A stretch of DNA of 64,000 nt from Hippopus hippopus (lineage: Eukaryota > Mollusca > Bivalvia > Cardiida > Cardiidae). A program made the translations under genes and the position numbers. The stretch covers positions 16,803,194 through 16,867,193 of the forward strand of contig OX328102.1 in NCBI GenBank assembly GCA_946811185.2, in the 5' to 3' direction. This document shows, in pieces, positions 13,106 through 25,960 of the stretch (the first letter of the stretch is position 1; each line of letters opens with the position of its first letter). Below the pieces are notes generated by a model. The model worked only from the letters and a program-made list of their open reading frames with translations. It ran no database searches and had not been told where the DNA came from.

Positions 13106-14634
13106 TTAATTACTAAACAGTTACTTCTTTTTACAGTTCTGAGGTAAAAGGGTTTTGAAAATTGTAGGAAAAGGAGAAAGTGCTTGAAACCAGGTTTTTC
13201 TTCCTTTCTTCCACAATGTTTTCCACCCTTTCAAAGACAAATCACATCACTTGAAACGCATTTAATTTGTGATCTGCAAATGTTTTCAGTTTGGACTAGT
13301 CTAGAACTTTGTCTTCTGCTTGACACTTAAATTTTATTGTGAAGCAAAGAACTTTGAAAGAAAATGCTAGAGTAAGACCAGTTTCTTCTTGTAGCCACAT
13401 TGGCTGCAGCTAGAGGAAGAGGAAGAAGGCTGTCTGTAGATATAAAATGTTGAAATCGTGAAAAGAATATTCTGTTTCAATAAATTACAATTTCAATAAA
13501 ATATTGGAATTTCAAGGTGTTTTAGGCCTGAACATCTGATATTGGACAATGTAGATTCAGGATCAGACTTAGCATCTTGTGCAGTCAGATCTTGGATATA
13601 CACTGTCAACAAATGGGCCTGTAGTTATGGGTTTATGTAAATATATTTCAGTTGTAAACTGAACGAAATGTTAGATACAGGACTATGTCACCAAACTTTA
13701 TACTTTATTAGATCTATATTGTATCTCTGTATTATATTATTTGTATGTTATCCAATTTAGTTAGGCTTTTGCTGTTAGTGATATTTTGATGTCAATAATG
13801 TTGTATATAAGCCAGGTTATTAACCTTGAAGCTGTTAGTTACTTTTGAAGAAACAGTAGATCAAGATCAGAGTATATCTCTTGTACAGTTTGGTCTTGGA
13901 ACTAGACTGTCGGGTTTTCTGTTCAGTAGAAATTCAGGCCAAACAATGTATCACTTTTAAAGTCATATGTGAAATCAGGGTCTTTTGCGGATGGCATAGA
14001 TCAATATCGGACTACACAAGATCTATATTTTTTGCGTGTTAAGTCAAGTGTACAAGTTAAAGATGTTAATGATTTGCAGTGGACGTTATTTCAGCTGTCG
14101 CTAGAGATTGAGTTATATATTTGACACTGTAAGTATTGAAATGCAATACATGTGAGCCATGCTCTGGCATAAGGGAGTTTAATGCATCTCTATGATGCAG
14201 TATACGAAGCAAGTCATCAATTAATTCTGGATCCATAAAATCCATTTTGTCTTATAACAAATTGAATTATGAGGTACATGAGGACTGGTCCTTTGACATA
14301 AAGAAAATTGACAAATAATAGCAAAATGTTTAAACAGAGGTCAGCCTGTGTGGACTGCACAGGATTACCTGAGGCAATACTTTTTGCTGATTCATTAAAC
14401 CCCCTGAGCATTGCTCAAGTTTTTGAAATTGTTTTCCCTGTCATACAAATATGGATAATTCGTTAATTTAGATTTGGGATTGAAATAAGCAATACTCATT
14501 TTCTCAGGAAGTAAACTTGCTGCAGGCAACATTAAAAACATCTATGAAACATGTGAAATAATCCATATTAACTAACTCTTCACCAGGCTATAAAATATGA
14601 GACTGGTCCATTTTGATAATATGTAGATTATTAT

Positions 14635-14924
14635 ATAGTTTTAAACTTAGTCATTTCAATAGAGCCAGATTTTGCTGCATCTTTGACGGACTCTGTGCCA
14701 GTCAGAAATTTCTTTCTCCAACTACGAACTGTTTCATAAGATACCTTATCAGACCCATAAACTTCCCCCAATTCAGTAAAAATCTGCATTACCAAATGAC
14801 CGAGATTTGTGCGAGCTTTTACATAAGCTCTAATTTCTTCAATATTCTTAATCCGTTTCCCAACCATTTTTACAACAGTGGTCAACAACTAGCTCTATTG
14901 AAATGACTATAAGTTTAAAACTAT
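14635..14924 (-). mobile_element. Mini-mariner keeping only the transposase HTH region
   Basis: The ends are inverted over about 31 bp: ATAGTTTTAAACTTAGTCAT at left, mirrored at right with a 2-bp indel. The minus strand carries an 85-codon ORF (14,888-14,631) whose middle, SYETVRSWRKKFLTGTESVKD, matches the N-terminal helix-turn-helix of mariner/SETMAR-type transposases. The DDE catalytic domain is absent. It sits within what looks like a MITE-1 left end (TAACTCTTCACCAGGC at 14,574). Confidence 0.75.
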
Positions 14925-15272
14925 GTGGAGCTAAAGGCTCGTGTTTATACCGTTGGAAAGGTATTGAATAGAGCTATTCAAGCGTATCATCATCCACGAA
15001 ATCGTTGAAAGCGTTATCGCGCTGTGGTACAATACACATTACATATCGAACAGCCCTCGTAAAATTCAATATTTTGTAAAAATGATTTATTTCTAATTCA
15101 TTTGTTTCTTACACAATGCAATGAATGTAATTTTTCTAGCAATGTAGCTTTGTAATATTGGCATATTACCTTAATTTGAGCCAGTTTCTTTTTTTGTGTT
15201 TTGGTTCTATCTTTTATTTTCTACACTTTAATTGATGGTGCACCTTTGTATAATATTACGTATTTGTATTAT

Positions 15273-15707
15273 TTAACCCTGTTCCAAATAGTCACAAATT
15301 CTATGGACCTAAGAAATATGGCTTTTGGTAACATTGTAAGAAAAGGAGAAAATGCTGGTAACCAGCATTTTCTCCTTTTTGCACAATGTTCTGTATCAAA
15401 TTAGATCAGTTACCCTTAATCTGTCATTTCAAGTTGGATGATTAAAAAATTTGTCATTTGGTAAAGAACTAACTTAATTCTGTACAAAATGACAGAATTT
15501 TGGACATATTTATGACGGAAACATTTGTAGATGCCAATACAAATGTTGGTCAAGTGGTGGGAATTACGTGTGTCTGAAAGGACTGAAAATATTGTGGGAA
15601 AAGGAGAAAATGCTGGTTTTCAGCATTTTCTCCTTTTAACCCACAATGTTTTCAGATGCTTTTTTTCTCTTGGGTCCTGAAAATATGGAATTGTTTGGTA
15701 TTGGGTA
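15273..15707. repeat. Two adjoining MITE-1 copies
   Basis: The first runs from TTAACCCTGTTCC to about 15,476 and the second from TTAATTCTGTACA (15,474) to about 15,707. They share or abut one TTAA, as expected for repeated insertion at the same target. Confidence 0.75.
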
Positions 15708-18650
15708 AAATACACATATTTCCAAATAAGCTATTACCCTTCAGGTACATATACAACTTAGTACACCTTTCAGGCTTGTTGCAGGGGTTTAAAGAAGCAT
15801 TATGTTGAACTATGAGATGAACAAATTGCATTAATTTCCTGAAAAATGCAACACTAAATCTTTACAACTGCCAGTCTTTTTTTATTTGTTTGATATCTTT
15901 TTATAATTTCCTTTAAATGTTTCTAATTATCTGCTATAAAAAGTAGTTTGGGGATCAATTGTGCGCATCGGAAGGGAACACAATTATTTTGTATCACATG
16001 ATACATTTTGAATCAATCAAAAACATCTCTGAAAATAGATCGTAGATTTCATGTGACTGCAGTTGTAAACACATATTTGTATGTTACTCTGTCAGATCAG
16101 ATTCAGTTTGAAACGAGACTTGAAAGCACTGAATGAATTCTTTAAATAAGACCCAAATAATTGCATTTTCAATTTTGTTATCGTCTACAATGTTTCAGCA
16201 AAGTTGGCATTGTAGAACAATGATTAGAACCCATTCTTATCTTGATTTACACTAGCAGCAAATGCATTTATAGTCGTGAAAGGCACTTAAATGGTTTATT
16301 TACTGTATATTTTATCACTTTCATCACAACTTCTTCTATCACATGTTTCTTTGTATTAATTGTAGAATGGATAGAAAAACAGGTTCGATTTTGATTTCTT
16401 GTTTTTTTTTGTTTTTTTTTTAATGAAAACGTTTTTCTACAATTTCAATTTTAACAATTTCAGTATTTTTTTCATATAATATGTTTCATATGTACATTTA
16501 TTTACAATAGCATACAGAAGCAGGGGTGGAAGAACTATATAAGTTCATGAATTGTCTGAATTAAAAAAATTGTCAGGTTTAAATGAGCCCATTTATGTGT
16601 GCCAGCTTTCAAATTAGCAATAGACTTCTGTACAAAGATATTTGCATGTATTCAGTTTGATCTCCAAGCCTAAGTGTTTTCTGTCAACTGTATTTTCTAC
16701 AATTAGAGGTTAATCTGTTACTCTGCAAGTACCATCTTTATACATCCCTGAAAACAACTGCTTTGGGGAAAAAGAATTCTGGAAAAAGGCCCATGTAGTA
16801 AGTAATTGCTCCTTTTCTTACAATGTTTTTTTTTCCATTTATCATTTATTAACTCTTTATCACACAGCAAAATTACAGACAGGTCCAAATTGAAAGCACA
16901 TGCATAAAACACATTAAAATGTTAATTAAATGAAAGTTTTTGTTTGTTAAAGGGTAGAAAGAATTTGATAAAATGATCAAAACCAGGATTTTATCTCTTT
17001 CCCACATTTTTTTCAAAAGCCCATTTCATCAGGGTCGGTCAAACTCAGGATTGTGTGATAAAGAGTTGAAATAGAAGATATTTTCTTTCCTTCGAATGTG
17101 TTAAATTTGTATTTTTTGTAGCAGTTTTAGGTATGAACTATATAGATATAACCTGTACCATAATAGGTGAACAAAATGCTATGAAATAGACAGAGAATAC
17201 TTACTTCATTTTCTTCGATCACCTGAATATTTTCTCAGTTACCAATGGACAATTTTTGTCCTTGGAGTGCCATGAAGTTGTTGTCTACAAATGTTTACAA
17301 TTTGAGCAAGTCTAACATTTTGTCTTCAGGTAAAGAGTAAATTTGACGAGAATGAAAGAAATGTATGATTCATGCTGTTGATTTACGATTGATTTTGGTA
17401 CCTTATAATTATAGTATGTACTTGTATATGTATGTATTTGTAATACTCTGTTCAAAGTTCCGACAGGATAATCATAAAAGAAATACTGAATGTAAAAAAT
17501 GTTTGTTTATTTCACAAACCACCTACATGAACAAAGTACAGTATTTTATTTCATGCTTTTCGGTATTTTATTGAGAAATAACGGTGGAATATTGTTTGAT
17601 ATTTCATGGTTACGACCAGTATAAAATACCGATTTTATTTTCTAACCCTTCAATTGAAGGCGGGAACAGTAGTTCCCACACACTAGTTACGAAAACATTA
17701 TGTGCCATTCAACTAGATGGAAATATGACGTAATTTACCTTACATTTCTCGCGCTTTACGTAATATTGTAATGCGTTGTTATGCGGAGGGGGTACGCCAC
17801 GGGGAATTACCGAAAACAACTGTACTGTAAGCCCCTCCCCCCGCCCCCCAAAAAAACGGGTTGAAAGCATGAAATGAATAGAATATTTTTTTTCTGGTGA
17901 AAGATCGAAATTTATTTCATCGAGTGAAAGTCGTCGGCAATATTTTCACTCGTGCACCACTTGTGAAAATATTACTGATGATGTTAAATATCCTCTATAC
18001 ACTATATCCCAACTTGCCTGTTCTTTTTTGAGTTTAATTCAACTTAAAGCAAACAATCACAGGTTTTAATGACCGTGATGAAAAGGACTTTTAAAAACAT
18101 TGAAGAAAAAGGACAAAATGCTGGTAACCAGCATTATCTCCTTTTTCCAGACAATGTTTGCTACCCTCCACAGGCAAGTACAAGTATATGAGCCACATTT
18201 ATTTGACAAAACTTTAATATTTCATGAAATCTCCGTCATTACTAAAGATATTTACTTCAAACTCAGGTTCATTGTTAACTTTATGAAGGGAAACAAATAT
18301 CACCAGAAGTAAACCTCAAAATATGTTTGACAAAGTTATTCCTCTCTTTCAACTCGGTATGTTTCACTTAAAAGGCAACTGCACTGGCTTACCCATGCGG
18401 AGGTCTTGTTATAATACCATGGGGCCAGTATTTTTTGCCTTTGGGTCAAAGAGAATAATTATGGTGTTAAGTCTCAAGATATTCCAACGAAAACTGTAGG
18501 AGGACAAAACAATTCTTCTGTGTTCAAGAGCAGATAACTTCAGAACTTGGCTGTATCTATTTGTACAGAAAAATAAGCTATGGAAACATTTATGTGAAAA
18601 GGAATTTGGTTCTGTATCCTTTACATTCTCTGTTTAGCCATGGATATAGA

Positions 18651-18791
18651 GAATAGATGGTTGGTGTCTTGGATGGGTTAAGTTTATCGGGCAAGGCGGA
18701 GGAATTTATCTGGTGCGCCGAAGGCGAACCGGATAAATTTCGGAGCCGAGCCCGATAAACTTAACCCATCCAAGACACCAGCCATCTATTC
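18651..18791. repeat. Foldback with 42-bp arms
   Basis: The left arm 18,651-18,692 (GAATAGATGGTTGGTGTCTT...) pairs with 18,750-18,791 (...CAAGACACCAGCCATCTATTC) with few mismatches. The loop has its own inverted pair (TTTATCTGGTGCGCC / GGATAAATTTCGG). A third diverged arm lies at about 18,905-18,950. Confidence 0.85.
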
Positions 18792-20874
18792 TATTTATCC
18801 TGTCACTCACTGTAAAGGAACAAAACAAACAAACGAAAAAAAAAAAAACATTCATAAAGACCGTAGGCCTACCTTTAAAAAGTTTCCAGAGCCGAACTTG
18901 ATCGACTTTCCCAATCCAAGACACCAACCGTCTATTTTATTTATCCCTTTTCTCAATTAAAACTAAAATCCGACTAAATTGAACATTTCGCTCGAAATAA
19001 GGCACATATTGACATCTTTCTTACTAGATCTATGAGAAACTTTAAGAAAGGAAGAACCGTGCTTACAACACCCTCTGGATATGCAGCTGCAATAATGACG
19101 TCATGAATGATATTGTCTACGTCATAATTATAAAACGTGACGTATATCCGCAGAAAAATAATGTGGCGAAGAAGACAATGTTTTAACATAACAGACAATT
19201 AATTAAACGAGCAAAAGTATTCGCTAGCGATTGATTTATTCATTACGGCAGTAAGACGCTTGGTTGAAAATAGTCCCAGTTAGCAGGTGCGCACTTAGCG
19301 GTCACGTGACCAACTGACGGATATCAAAAAAAAAAATATACGGCACCCTGTTATCGGGTTGAAATTGTAGAAGGTCACAGGATAAAATAGTTTCAATAAT
19401 TGTACACAACATATGTTTAAAGTGAGAAAGCCACACACGATAATGACATGAAGAACATGCCTTTGTCAACTACATATTGGAATGCTGACAAAATGTACAT
19501 GACACATAAAAACACGATGTATTTTGGACATTTGGTGCAAGATCAAAGTATGGTTTGTTCTTAAATACCAAATTTCAGTGTTTTCACTCATTCAGCCCAT
19601 CTATCTATCCATCTATCTATATCTATCTATCTGTCTATCGATCGATCGACAATCTACTAAGAACTTATTCTCTTATTTTTTCTTGCTTAAAGGGAGGTAA
19701 TTCTACAGATAACAAGTTCAGTATCATGAATAGCGTTTTAAGGCCCGTCGACAACTTAGGTCATATTGGGCGCACTTACTTAGTAAACAATAATGCGAGG
19801 TCAAAATAACATACATGTGCAACAACATAAGACAAACATGATAAATGGGGAATGGACGAAACACAAAATGATGCCCCTTTTGTCGCCTTTTACAACATGC
19901 ATGCTGTCACTTTTGTTCCGCCAGTTGAAATGGCAGATGTGACGATCGCGGGACTGCAGTGGTTTATTCTTATACCCCCGATTAAACCACACGGGGTCCC
20001 ACAAGCCAATTGATTCCCATTCCAAACCCTATTTACATCAAGAAAAAAATACTGGATTTGGAATAAGAACTACCCAGCCTGCTGCAATCCTACGAATTAC
20101 GAGGAAAGCAGCCGTTTGTCTCTAATTTTAGTCGCCTTCTATGACATGCCATAGAGAAAGGCCGAGGTCCTATTCTATAAATTAAAAAAAAAAAACCGGG
20201 ACCCCACGGGGATGTTCAGTATCACTGGTGACTCTCCTTGAATGCTTTCTGTTCCTGTTAGTCGTAGAATAAATTCATTGTGTTTTCCTCATACAGCCAT
20301 GCGACGAGCAGCTATTGGTTTGTTACGAATGTGTTTGACTTTTTGGCTTTTCGTAAAATGTATGTTTTATACTTTCCAAAAACGCTCCACAGATATTTTT
20401 TTCTTTTTTCACATTCAGGGGCCATAAACCATGTATTTGAAAATAACGGTAATTTTATGTCCTTTGCAATCTGAACCTGACCAGGGATCATATATACACA
20501 TACGAGTATACGATCCCTGACCAAACATGTCATCAAAATCAACCGGTGCCGCATCTGGTGTCCTTAAAATCGGTGCCCACTCGCCCCACCCCACCTTCCG
20601 TCGAAAATGCTCAATTGACTCATTCACTTCCATTTGCGATTTAATTAGCTTTTTGCGGACGGCTAAGATCAAGATCAGACTGCACAGAACGTCCAAATCT
20701 TTGATCTATACCGTCCACTAGCCGATGCTACTCTATGGCCAAAATCATCTTCAACGGAACGAGAAAATCTACTTTAGAACTAGAAAAATGTAAAAGTGTA
20801 GATCTATTTAGTTTGCAGCGAAAGTTTTGATTTTCTAAAAGTAGGAAACACATGAAATATTCCATTGACAAGTA

Positions 20875-21096
20875 AACTCTTTAACAGATGACAAAAACTC
20901 AGATTGTATATTTTGAAAGTATCTACAGACGACAAATAAAATGTGGCCTAAATGATAGAATTTATCTTTGAAAAGATTGAAAACAATGCGAGAAAGAAGA
21001 AAATGCTGGTTACCAGCATTTTCTCCTTTACCCACAGAGTTTTCAAAAGCCTTCCTTGGGGGTGTTATAATATAGGATTATATGGTAAAGAGTTGA
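20875..21096. repeat. MITE-1 copy beside the Polinton
   Basis: Starts AAACTCTTTAACAGATGAC, carries the central palindrome near 21,000, and ends ATGGTAAAGAGTTGA. The Polinton target duplication begins 20 bp further on. Confidence 0.75.
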
Positions 21097-21115
21097 TTTT
21101 CAGAGAGAAATAAAC

Positions 21116-21121
21116 ACAGAA
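21116..21121. repeat. Polinton target site duplication, left (ACAGAA)
   Basis: Identical to the six bases at 38,090-38,095. Confidence 0.92.
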
Positions 21122-21395
21122 AGTAGTATATAATATTCCCGATCTGGGCCAAGACGTGTCGATCGAGCTAATCGGTTCGATTCATCGCGTCGCGCCAATT
21201 TTCCTTTTCAACCATTCATCTGGTTAAACGTGTCGCGCCGATTCATTCGACTAATCGATTCAACCATTTTTAGGTTAACCAATTCGTCCGGCTAAACAAC
21301 GCATCGCCCGCTTCGTCCGGCTAACCAAAAACAATTTTTTTTTTTTTAAATCGATGCAACGATTACCCGATTCTCGAGAAAAATTTTTTGAAAAT
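21122..21395 (+). repeat. Polinton left terminal inverted repeat
   Basis: 274 bp matching the reverse complement of 37,818-38,089 with only scattered differences, mainly in a T run near 21,330-21,345. It has an internal short repeat TTCGTCCGGCTAA occurring at least twice and ends in TTTTTTGAAAAT. Confidence 0.95.
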
Positions 21396-21428
21396 TAACT
21401 TTTTAAAAAGTATATAGTAATATATAAA

Positions 21429-22283
21429 ATGGATTTTCGTGAAAAATTAAACCGAGTTATTGAGAATAAAATATATCATTCGAAGAGTAGCCCTATTGAA
21501 ATTGATCATGTTCCACGACATTATAGGATGGAGGATTTCATTAATTTAAAACGTGGTATACGATTTTTTTGTGATGGAGGAGCTGATCATGTTCACGCTT
21601 TAGAAAGAATAAGAAGTGCTTGGTATTATGAGTATAGCAAATTTATAAAAGTAAACGATACAAAAGATAACCTAATATATTTTGGTGTAGATGAAGGTAA
21701 TTCGGATTATGATCCTTCGAGAGTATATGAAGTAGTAGACTTTCCAAGAAATATATCTATATTAAATTTTTTAGGAAGGGATGGAAGTATTCTCACTAAA
21801 TTTGATAACTATATAAAATTAGAACAACAATTAGGAAGTACATATGTTCCACTTGATTATATAGATGAAGTATATAGAAACCTAGGAGGAACATTTTATG
21901 CATTTGTAATTTTTGAAAAAATCTTTCGTAATGAATGGGGAGATTTAGATTTTTTAGGTGGAGACTTTTTTAATAATCGTGTAAATTGTGATTATTCAGA
22001 TATATATGAAAATCAAAATAGAGTTACACCAAATCTTGTAAAATTTTCAAAAGATGTAAATTTAGAAATAAAAAGAAAAAGAGAAATAGAAGAATACTAT
22101 GAGAAAAAAAATGGAATTAAAATTTTTAAAGAAGAAAAATGTATAATCTGTACTGAAAAAGAAGCAAATATATTATTTTGTAATTGTGGTCATTTATGTA
22201 TATGTAATGAATGTAATTCTGAAAATGAACTTACTAAATGTCCAATATGTAAGACAAATAATACCATTAAACGTGAAATATAA
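21429..22283 (+). CDS. RING-finger protein of the Polinton (putative E3 ubiquitin ligase)
   Basis: An intact 284-residue ORF starting directly after ATATATAAA. The C-terminus holds a RING: C238-x2-C241, C251-x-C253-G-H255-x-C257, C262, and CPIC (C271, C274). Such RINGs bind two zinc ions and recruit E2 enzymes. The first 230 residues resemble no domain I can name; a charged stretch at about 210-230 (KRKREIEEYYEKK) looks helical and links to the RING. It is the only gene reading inward from the left end and meets the polymerase tail-to-tail over a hairpin. By analogy with RING proteins of large DNA viruses it could redirect host ubiquitination; that is inference. One of the few unbroken genes of the element. 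Confidence 0.85.
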   Translation: MDFREKLNRVIENKIYHSKSSPIEIDHVPRHYRMEDFINLKRGIRFFCDGGADHVHALERIRSAWYYEYSKFIKVNDTKDNLIYFGVDEGNSDYDPSRVYEVVDFPRNISILNFLGRDGSILTKFDNYIKLEQQLGSTYVPLDYIDEVYRNLGGTFYAFVIFEKIFRNEWGDLDFLGGDFFNNRVNCDYSDIYENQNRVTPNLVKFSKDVNLEIKRKREIEEYYEKKNGIKIFKEEKCIICTEKEANILFCNCGHLCICNECNSENELTKCPICKTNNTIKREI

Positions 22284-22313
22284 AATATAACTTTTTTATC
22301 AAAGTTATATTTT
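22282..22313. terminator. Perfect 13-bp hairpin between convergent genes
   Basis: AAAATATAACTTT (22,282-22,294) pairs exactly with AAAGTTATATTTT (22,301-22,313) around a 6-base loop. It lies just after the RING stop codon and before the polymerase stop codon. It is likely a shared 3'-end or termination signal for both strands, as in compact viral genomes; the function is inferred. Confidence 0.6.
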
Positions 22314-22345
22314 TTAATTATTGCTTAATTTATAATGACCCCAAG

Positions 22346-25300
22346 CTAGTGATCTGTTTTATTTTCTAAGACAAACCTTTTATCATCACTTGATCCTAAC
22401 GCTTTTTTGTTTAACTCTTCAGTATATATATCATGACCCCTACTTCTTAAAACAGTCATCTTTCTATACTGATCCTTTCCTGTAAGCAAACACTCTTTGT
22501 AATTATCAAGGTTTATCTTTTTCTTAATAACCGCTTTTTTAACACCTTTACATCTTTTATCTTCCTTCCCATCTAAAGTTTTATAATCATACATTTTTGC
22601 CCCTAAACAAACAAACTCTGTCATAATCTTACCACCTAACTCATCTTTAAACTTTCCAACTACTCTTGCGTTACAATCATTTCTTAAAAAATGATCATCA
22701 GGGTAGTTACTTGTATCAAACATTGTAGATACATCAGGAGCAATATCTTTATATAAATCAGCAGTTTCTATTTCAAGAATAAAACTATCTGTATCAGTAT
22801 AACACAATCTAACCTTTTCACCATACTTCTTTTTATAATAATTATAATAAGTTTTATGCATATGTGTTTTACTAATATCTAAAATACTCATTCCTGAGTA
22901 AACAGGTTTGTTGTATTTTATATCAGTCTTTTTCATATGCACAGCTGTTAAGTTTTCATCAAATATTGTTGTATGGTTATAGTTTGGTTTTGCTACAAGT
23001 TTCCTATAACACTCTTCATTAGAAACTAGGTGTATCGTTACTCTATTTCTCAAGTTTTCCATAGTTTTACCAAAAACTGAATTATTCATCAACTTAAAAA
23101 AATCCTTTTCAAAGTTATTTTTAGCCGCTGTTCTTAGTTTAATGTTTGTATCAATATATTTTTTTAAGCCATTTACTTTCCTCAAACCTAATTCCTCGAT
23201 GTACTTTTGTAAGCTTTAAACCTAATTCAACACATGTTTTTAAAACCTCATAATGTAAAATATAATTTGTTTTATTTTCTAAATTTGGAATAAGTTTTTC
23301 TACTTTTTCTATCTTTTTACGCTCAGGTGCTAAAGGAAAGTCATTATGTAAATCATGTAACTCTTAGGATATTCTAAATCTACTTCTCCCAATTTTTTAA
23401 TTCTTCATCATTCATCCATTCAAAGTTATGAGTAGGAAGAGGACGGCTCATTGCCCAAGGGTAAAGACTGTTTGCATCTATATATAATAAATATTTTGAA
23501 GGTTTACTAGCATCATAAGATTTCCCCATATATTTATTATTTTCTACTGAGTACCTTTTAGTACACATACTAACACCACCTCTGATACCCATTTCTACCA
23601 TTAAAAGCATATCAGGATCAGATAAAAGTTCTAGGTTTACTTTTGTTATTTTTAATGCTGCATCCCAAGCCAAACCTGGAGCAGTAAAATACCAACTAGG
23701 ATCTAAGTCATAATTTTTACAACAAACATCTCTAAAGTTATCAAAAACATCAGCTAAAAGCAGCACATCTATCCTATTGTAAAGTTCTAAGTAATCCTTT
23801 AACGTTTTCATATTAAAAGCTTTCCAAACCTTTTGCGCATAATCATACTCTTCATCTGTAATTCCTTCTTTGTTTAAACTAGAGTAAAATGCTTCTTTAG
23901 GTGGTAACTGAGTTTCTTTAAGTTTATCAAAAGAATCTAGGTACTCATAAGGAAAAACTCCTTTTCTTCTAACTAGTGGTAGTTGTTCTTTCGTAAAATA
24001 TTTTGATAAAATTTTTAACTGATCTTCCTCTAAGTTGCTTGAAAGTTTATCCAAACTAGAAGACATAAATTTAAAACAATCAAGAAATCTAATTTTATGG
24101 TATTTATTTTCTCCAACAAAAATCATTTTACTAAAACTAATATATTTTTCTTCATTATTTGGAATACAATCAATCTCACCATCAGTTTTACCAAGACATT
24201 TAATAAAAAGGTGAGCATTATACCCACTTAAATTATGGAAGTACACAGGTGTAAAGTTAGGAATTGCAGCTTTTAAGTTACATGTTTTATGTGCGGCACC
24301 TCTATACTTACCTGTAAAATGACAATGATCTCTTACTCTAGGGTTATCACGAGTAAACCTACCCCCACAAAACCAACATCTTGTTTGTTGTGAATGTTTT
24401 ATTTCTTCCTCTCTTGTCATATTTAATGGTAATGGGTTTTGAAAGTATTCTTGATGGATTTCTTTTATATCATCTGTTAACCAATTTATAAAAAAAATCT
24501 TCCGCTTTTTCTCCACTATATTTTCTTTCTATAGGTGCGCAAACATCATCATCAAAACATTTTATAATATAATGAAAACTGCAAGGTATATGTTTTTGAC
24601 GTTGTATAGTGTAACTTTCTTAAGAATTTGATTGACATGTTGCTATTGGTTCCAAAATACTTTCAAAATCAGCGTATACAGCAAAAGGAACTCGAATCTT
24701 TCTAACATGATTTTCAAAATGAAGTTTTTCACCTTTTTTTGGTAATTCTAAATTAATAGGTTCATACAAATTACAGTATTGTTTATGTTTTTCTAAAAGT
24801 TCTTTACTGCCAAAATGATTTAAACATCGCCTGCAATACAATACACAACCATGATCAATTACTTGTTTTCTCATTAAACCATTAAAGTTTTTTATGAATA
24901 TGTAGTGCATATTTTCTTCATCATTAATAAAAAGAAGATCAATATGTTTACTTTTTTCATTATCTGTAATTCTTAAAGGATAAAATTTACGATCATCGGT
25001 ATACCCATAAACATTTACACTAATTTCAGGATTTTGTTTTTCAAACTTAATGGTATCTTTAAACGAAACAGGATAATTTATTCCTTCCATTTTTACACTA
25101 CTTTCCTTTGCTTGTAAATCCCTATCAATTCTTTCAGGATGGCTGTCTTTAGGGAATAACGCTCTTAAAATACACCATAAAAAGCATTTGTTATCTTTAT
25201 TTTTCATATTGATAACTGCTTTTTTATTAGCAATCCATTCTGGTAAAGGTAGGTGGCCTCTAGCCCGTAAAGAATCATAAACAACTTTGTGTAGTTCTAG

Positions 25301-25876
25301 CTGTACTACACGTCCAAAAGTCCAACCATTACCTTCTCTTTGGAAATTAGCTAATTTTTCTAAAACTTCATCTATCATTTTATTCAACAAATCCTCTACT
25401 TCTCCCCTATTTAAATTTAAATGTTGTTTACTATGGAAAGCACGTTCAACAGGACCTCGGTCAAGATCTGTCATTAACCATAATTTACACCTAAGTACAA
25501 GTTTTACCTTTGTTTGCAAATTATTTTGAAGAGTATTTATAAGAGGCATCCACGTTTCTGCGAAAAATCTTTGTGGGGTATAATCTTCTCTACCCTCTAT
25601 AACATGTTGAGTAGCATACTCTCTAAATGCGGATTGAGCAACTCTAATCTCAAACGGTTGTATTGGAGGATAATTTTCTATAACGTGTTCAACAATTTCA
25701 TCCAACACTTGTGGTATCTGCGTTGTCTCCACATTACCGGTTAACCAATTACCAAAATCTGTTATTCTTCTTTGTATGGATTCCGGAACGACAGCTGAGG
25801 CAAGTCGTCTTGCTCCAGAGTAAACATTAGACGCAGCTCGTCTTGCTACATTTGTAAATCTATTAAACAAACTCAT
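22346..25876 (-). pseudogene. polB: Protein-primed family B DNA polymerase of the Polinton, broken
   Basis: It replicates the element by protein priming in the family. Order on the minus strand: an N-terminal domain (24,620-25,876, 418 codons) with CRRC zinc motif and ExoI (YADFES, D403/E405). Next come an HNH-like CH-rich patch (RDHCHF...HKTC), ExoII (FHNLSGYNAHLF), ExoIII (YNRIDVLLLAD) and motif A (DANSLYP) in 23,380-24,516. Motif B (NNSVFGK) and motif C (YTDTDS) lie in 22,346-23,185. Lesions: an in-frame TAA at 24,620-24,622; a 1-bp gain in a T8 run near 24,490; two shifts between about 23,350 and 23,390; and a 1-bp gain in an A7 run near 23,155. The catalytic residues themselves are kept. 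All length changes are single-base and most are in homopolymers, so assembly error is possible for those. Confidence 0.93.
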
Positions 25877-25960
25877 TTTTATATAATAGATATAATTTTT
25901 CTTAAGCTATTTTGTTTTATTTATTTCAAAAAAAATTATTATGATAATATCATAATAAAA

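Larger units (their letters stand above)
11098..21115. other. Gene-free repeat field between IMPDH and the Polinton
   Basis: No host exon is recognised. The stretch holds roughly ten MITE-1 copies, a MITE-2 pair, a MITE-3 copy (about 14,154-14,415), a mariner derivative, a long hairpin at 18,651-18,791, a CTAT simple repeat (about 19,598-19,640) and a poly-A-containing repeat near 19,960-20,220 with GGGGTCCC-type segments. Short ORFs here match repeat sequence. Confidence 0.6.

Noticed and set aside
19960..20220. SINE with tRNA-derived head near the poly-A tract
   Set aside because: The GGGGTCCC and poly-A parts look repetitive, but I could not find A and B boxes, so I left it as an unnamed repeat.
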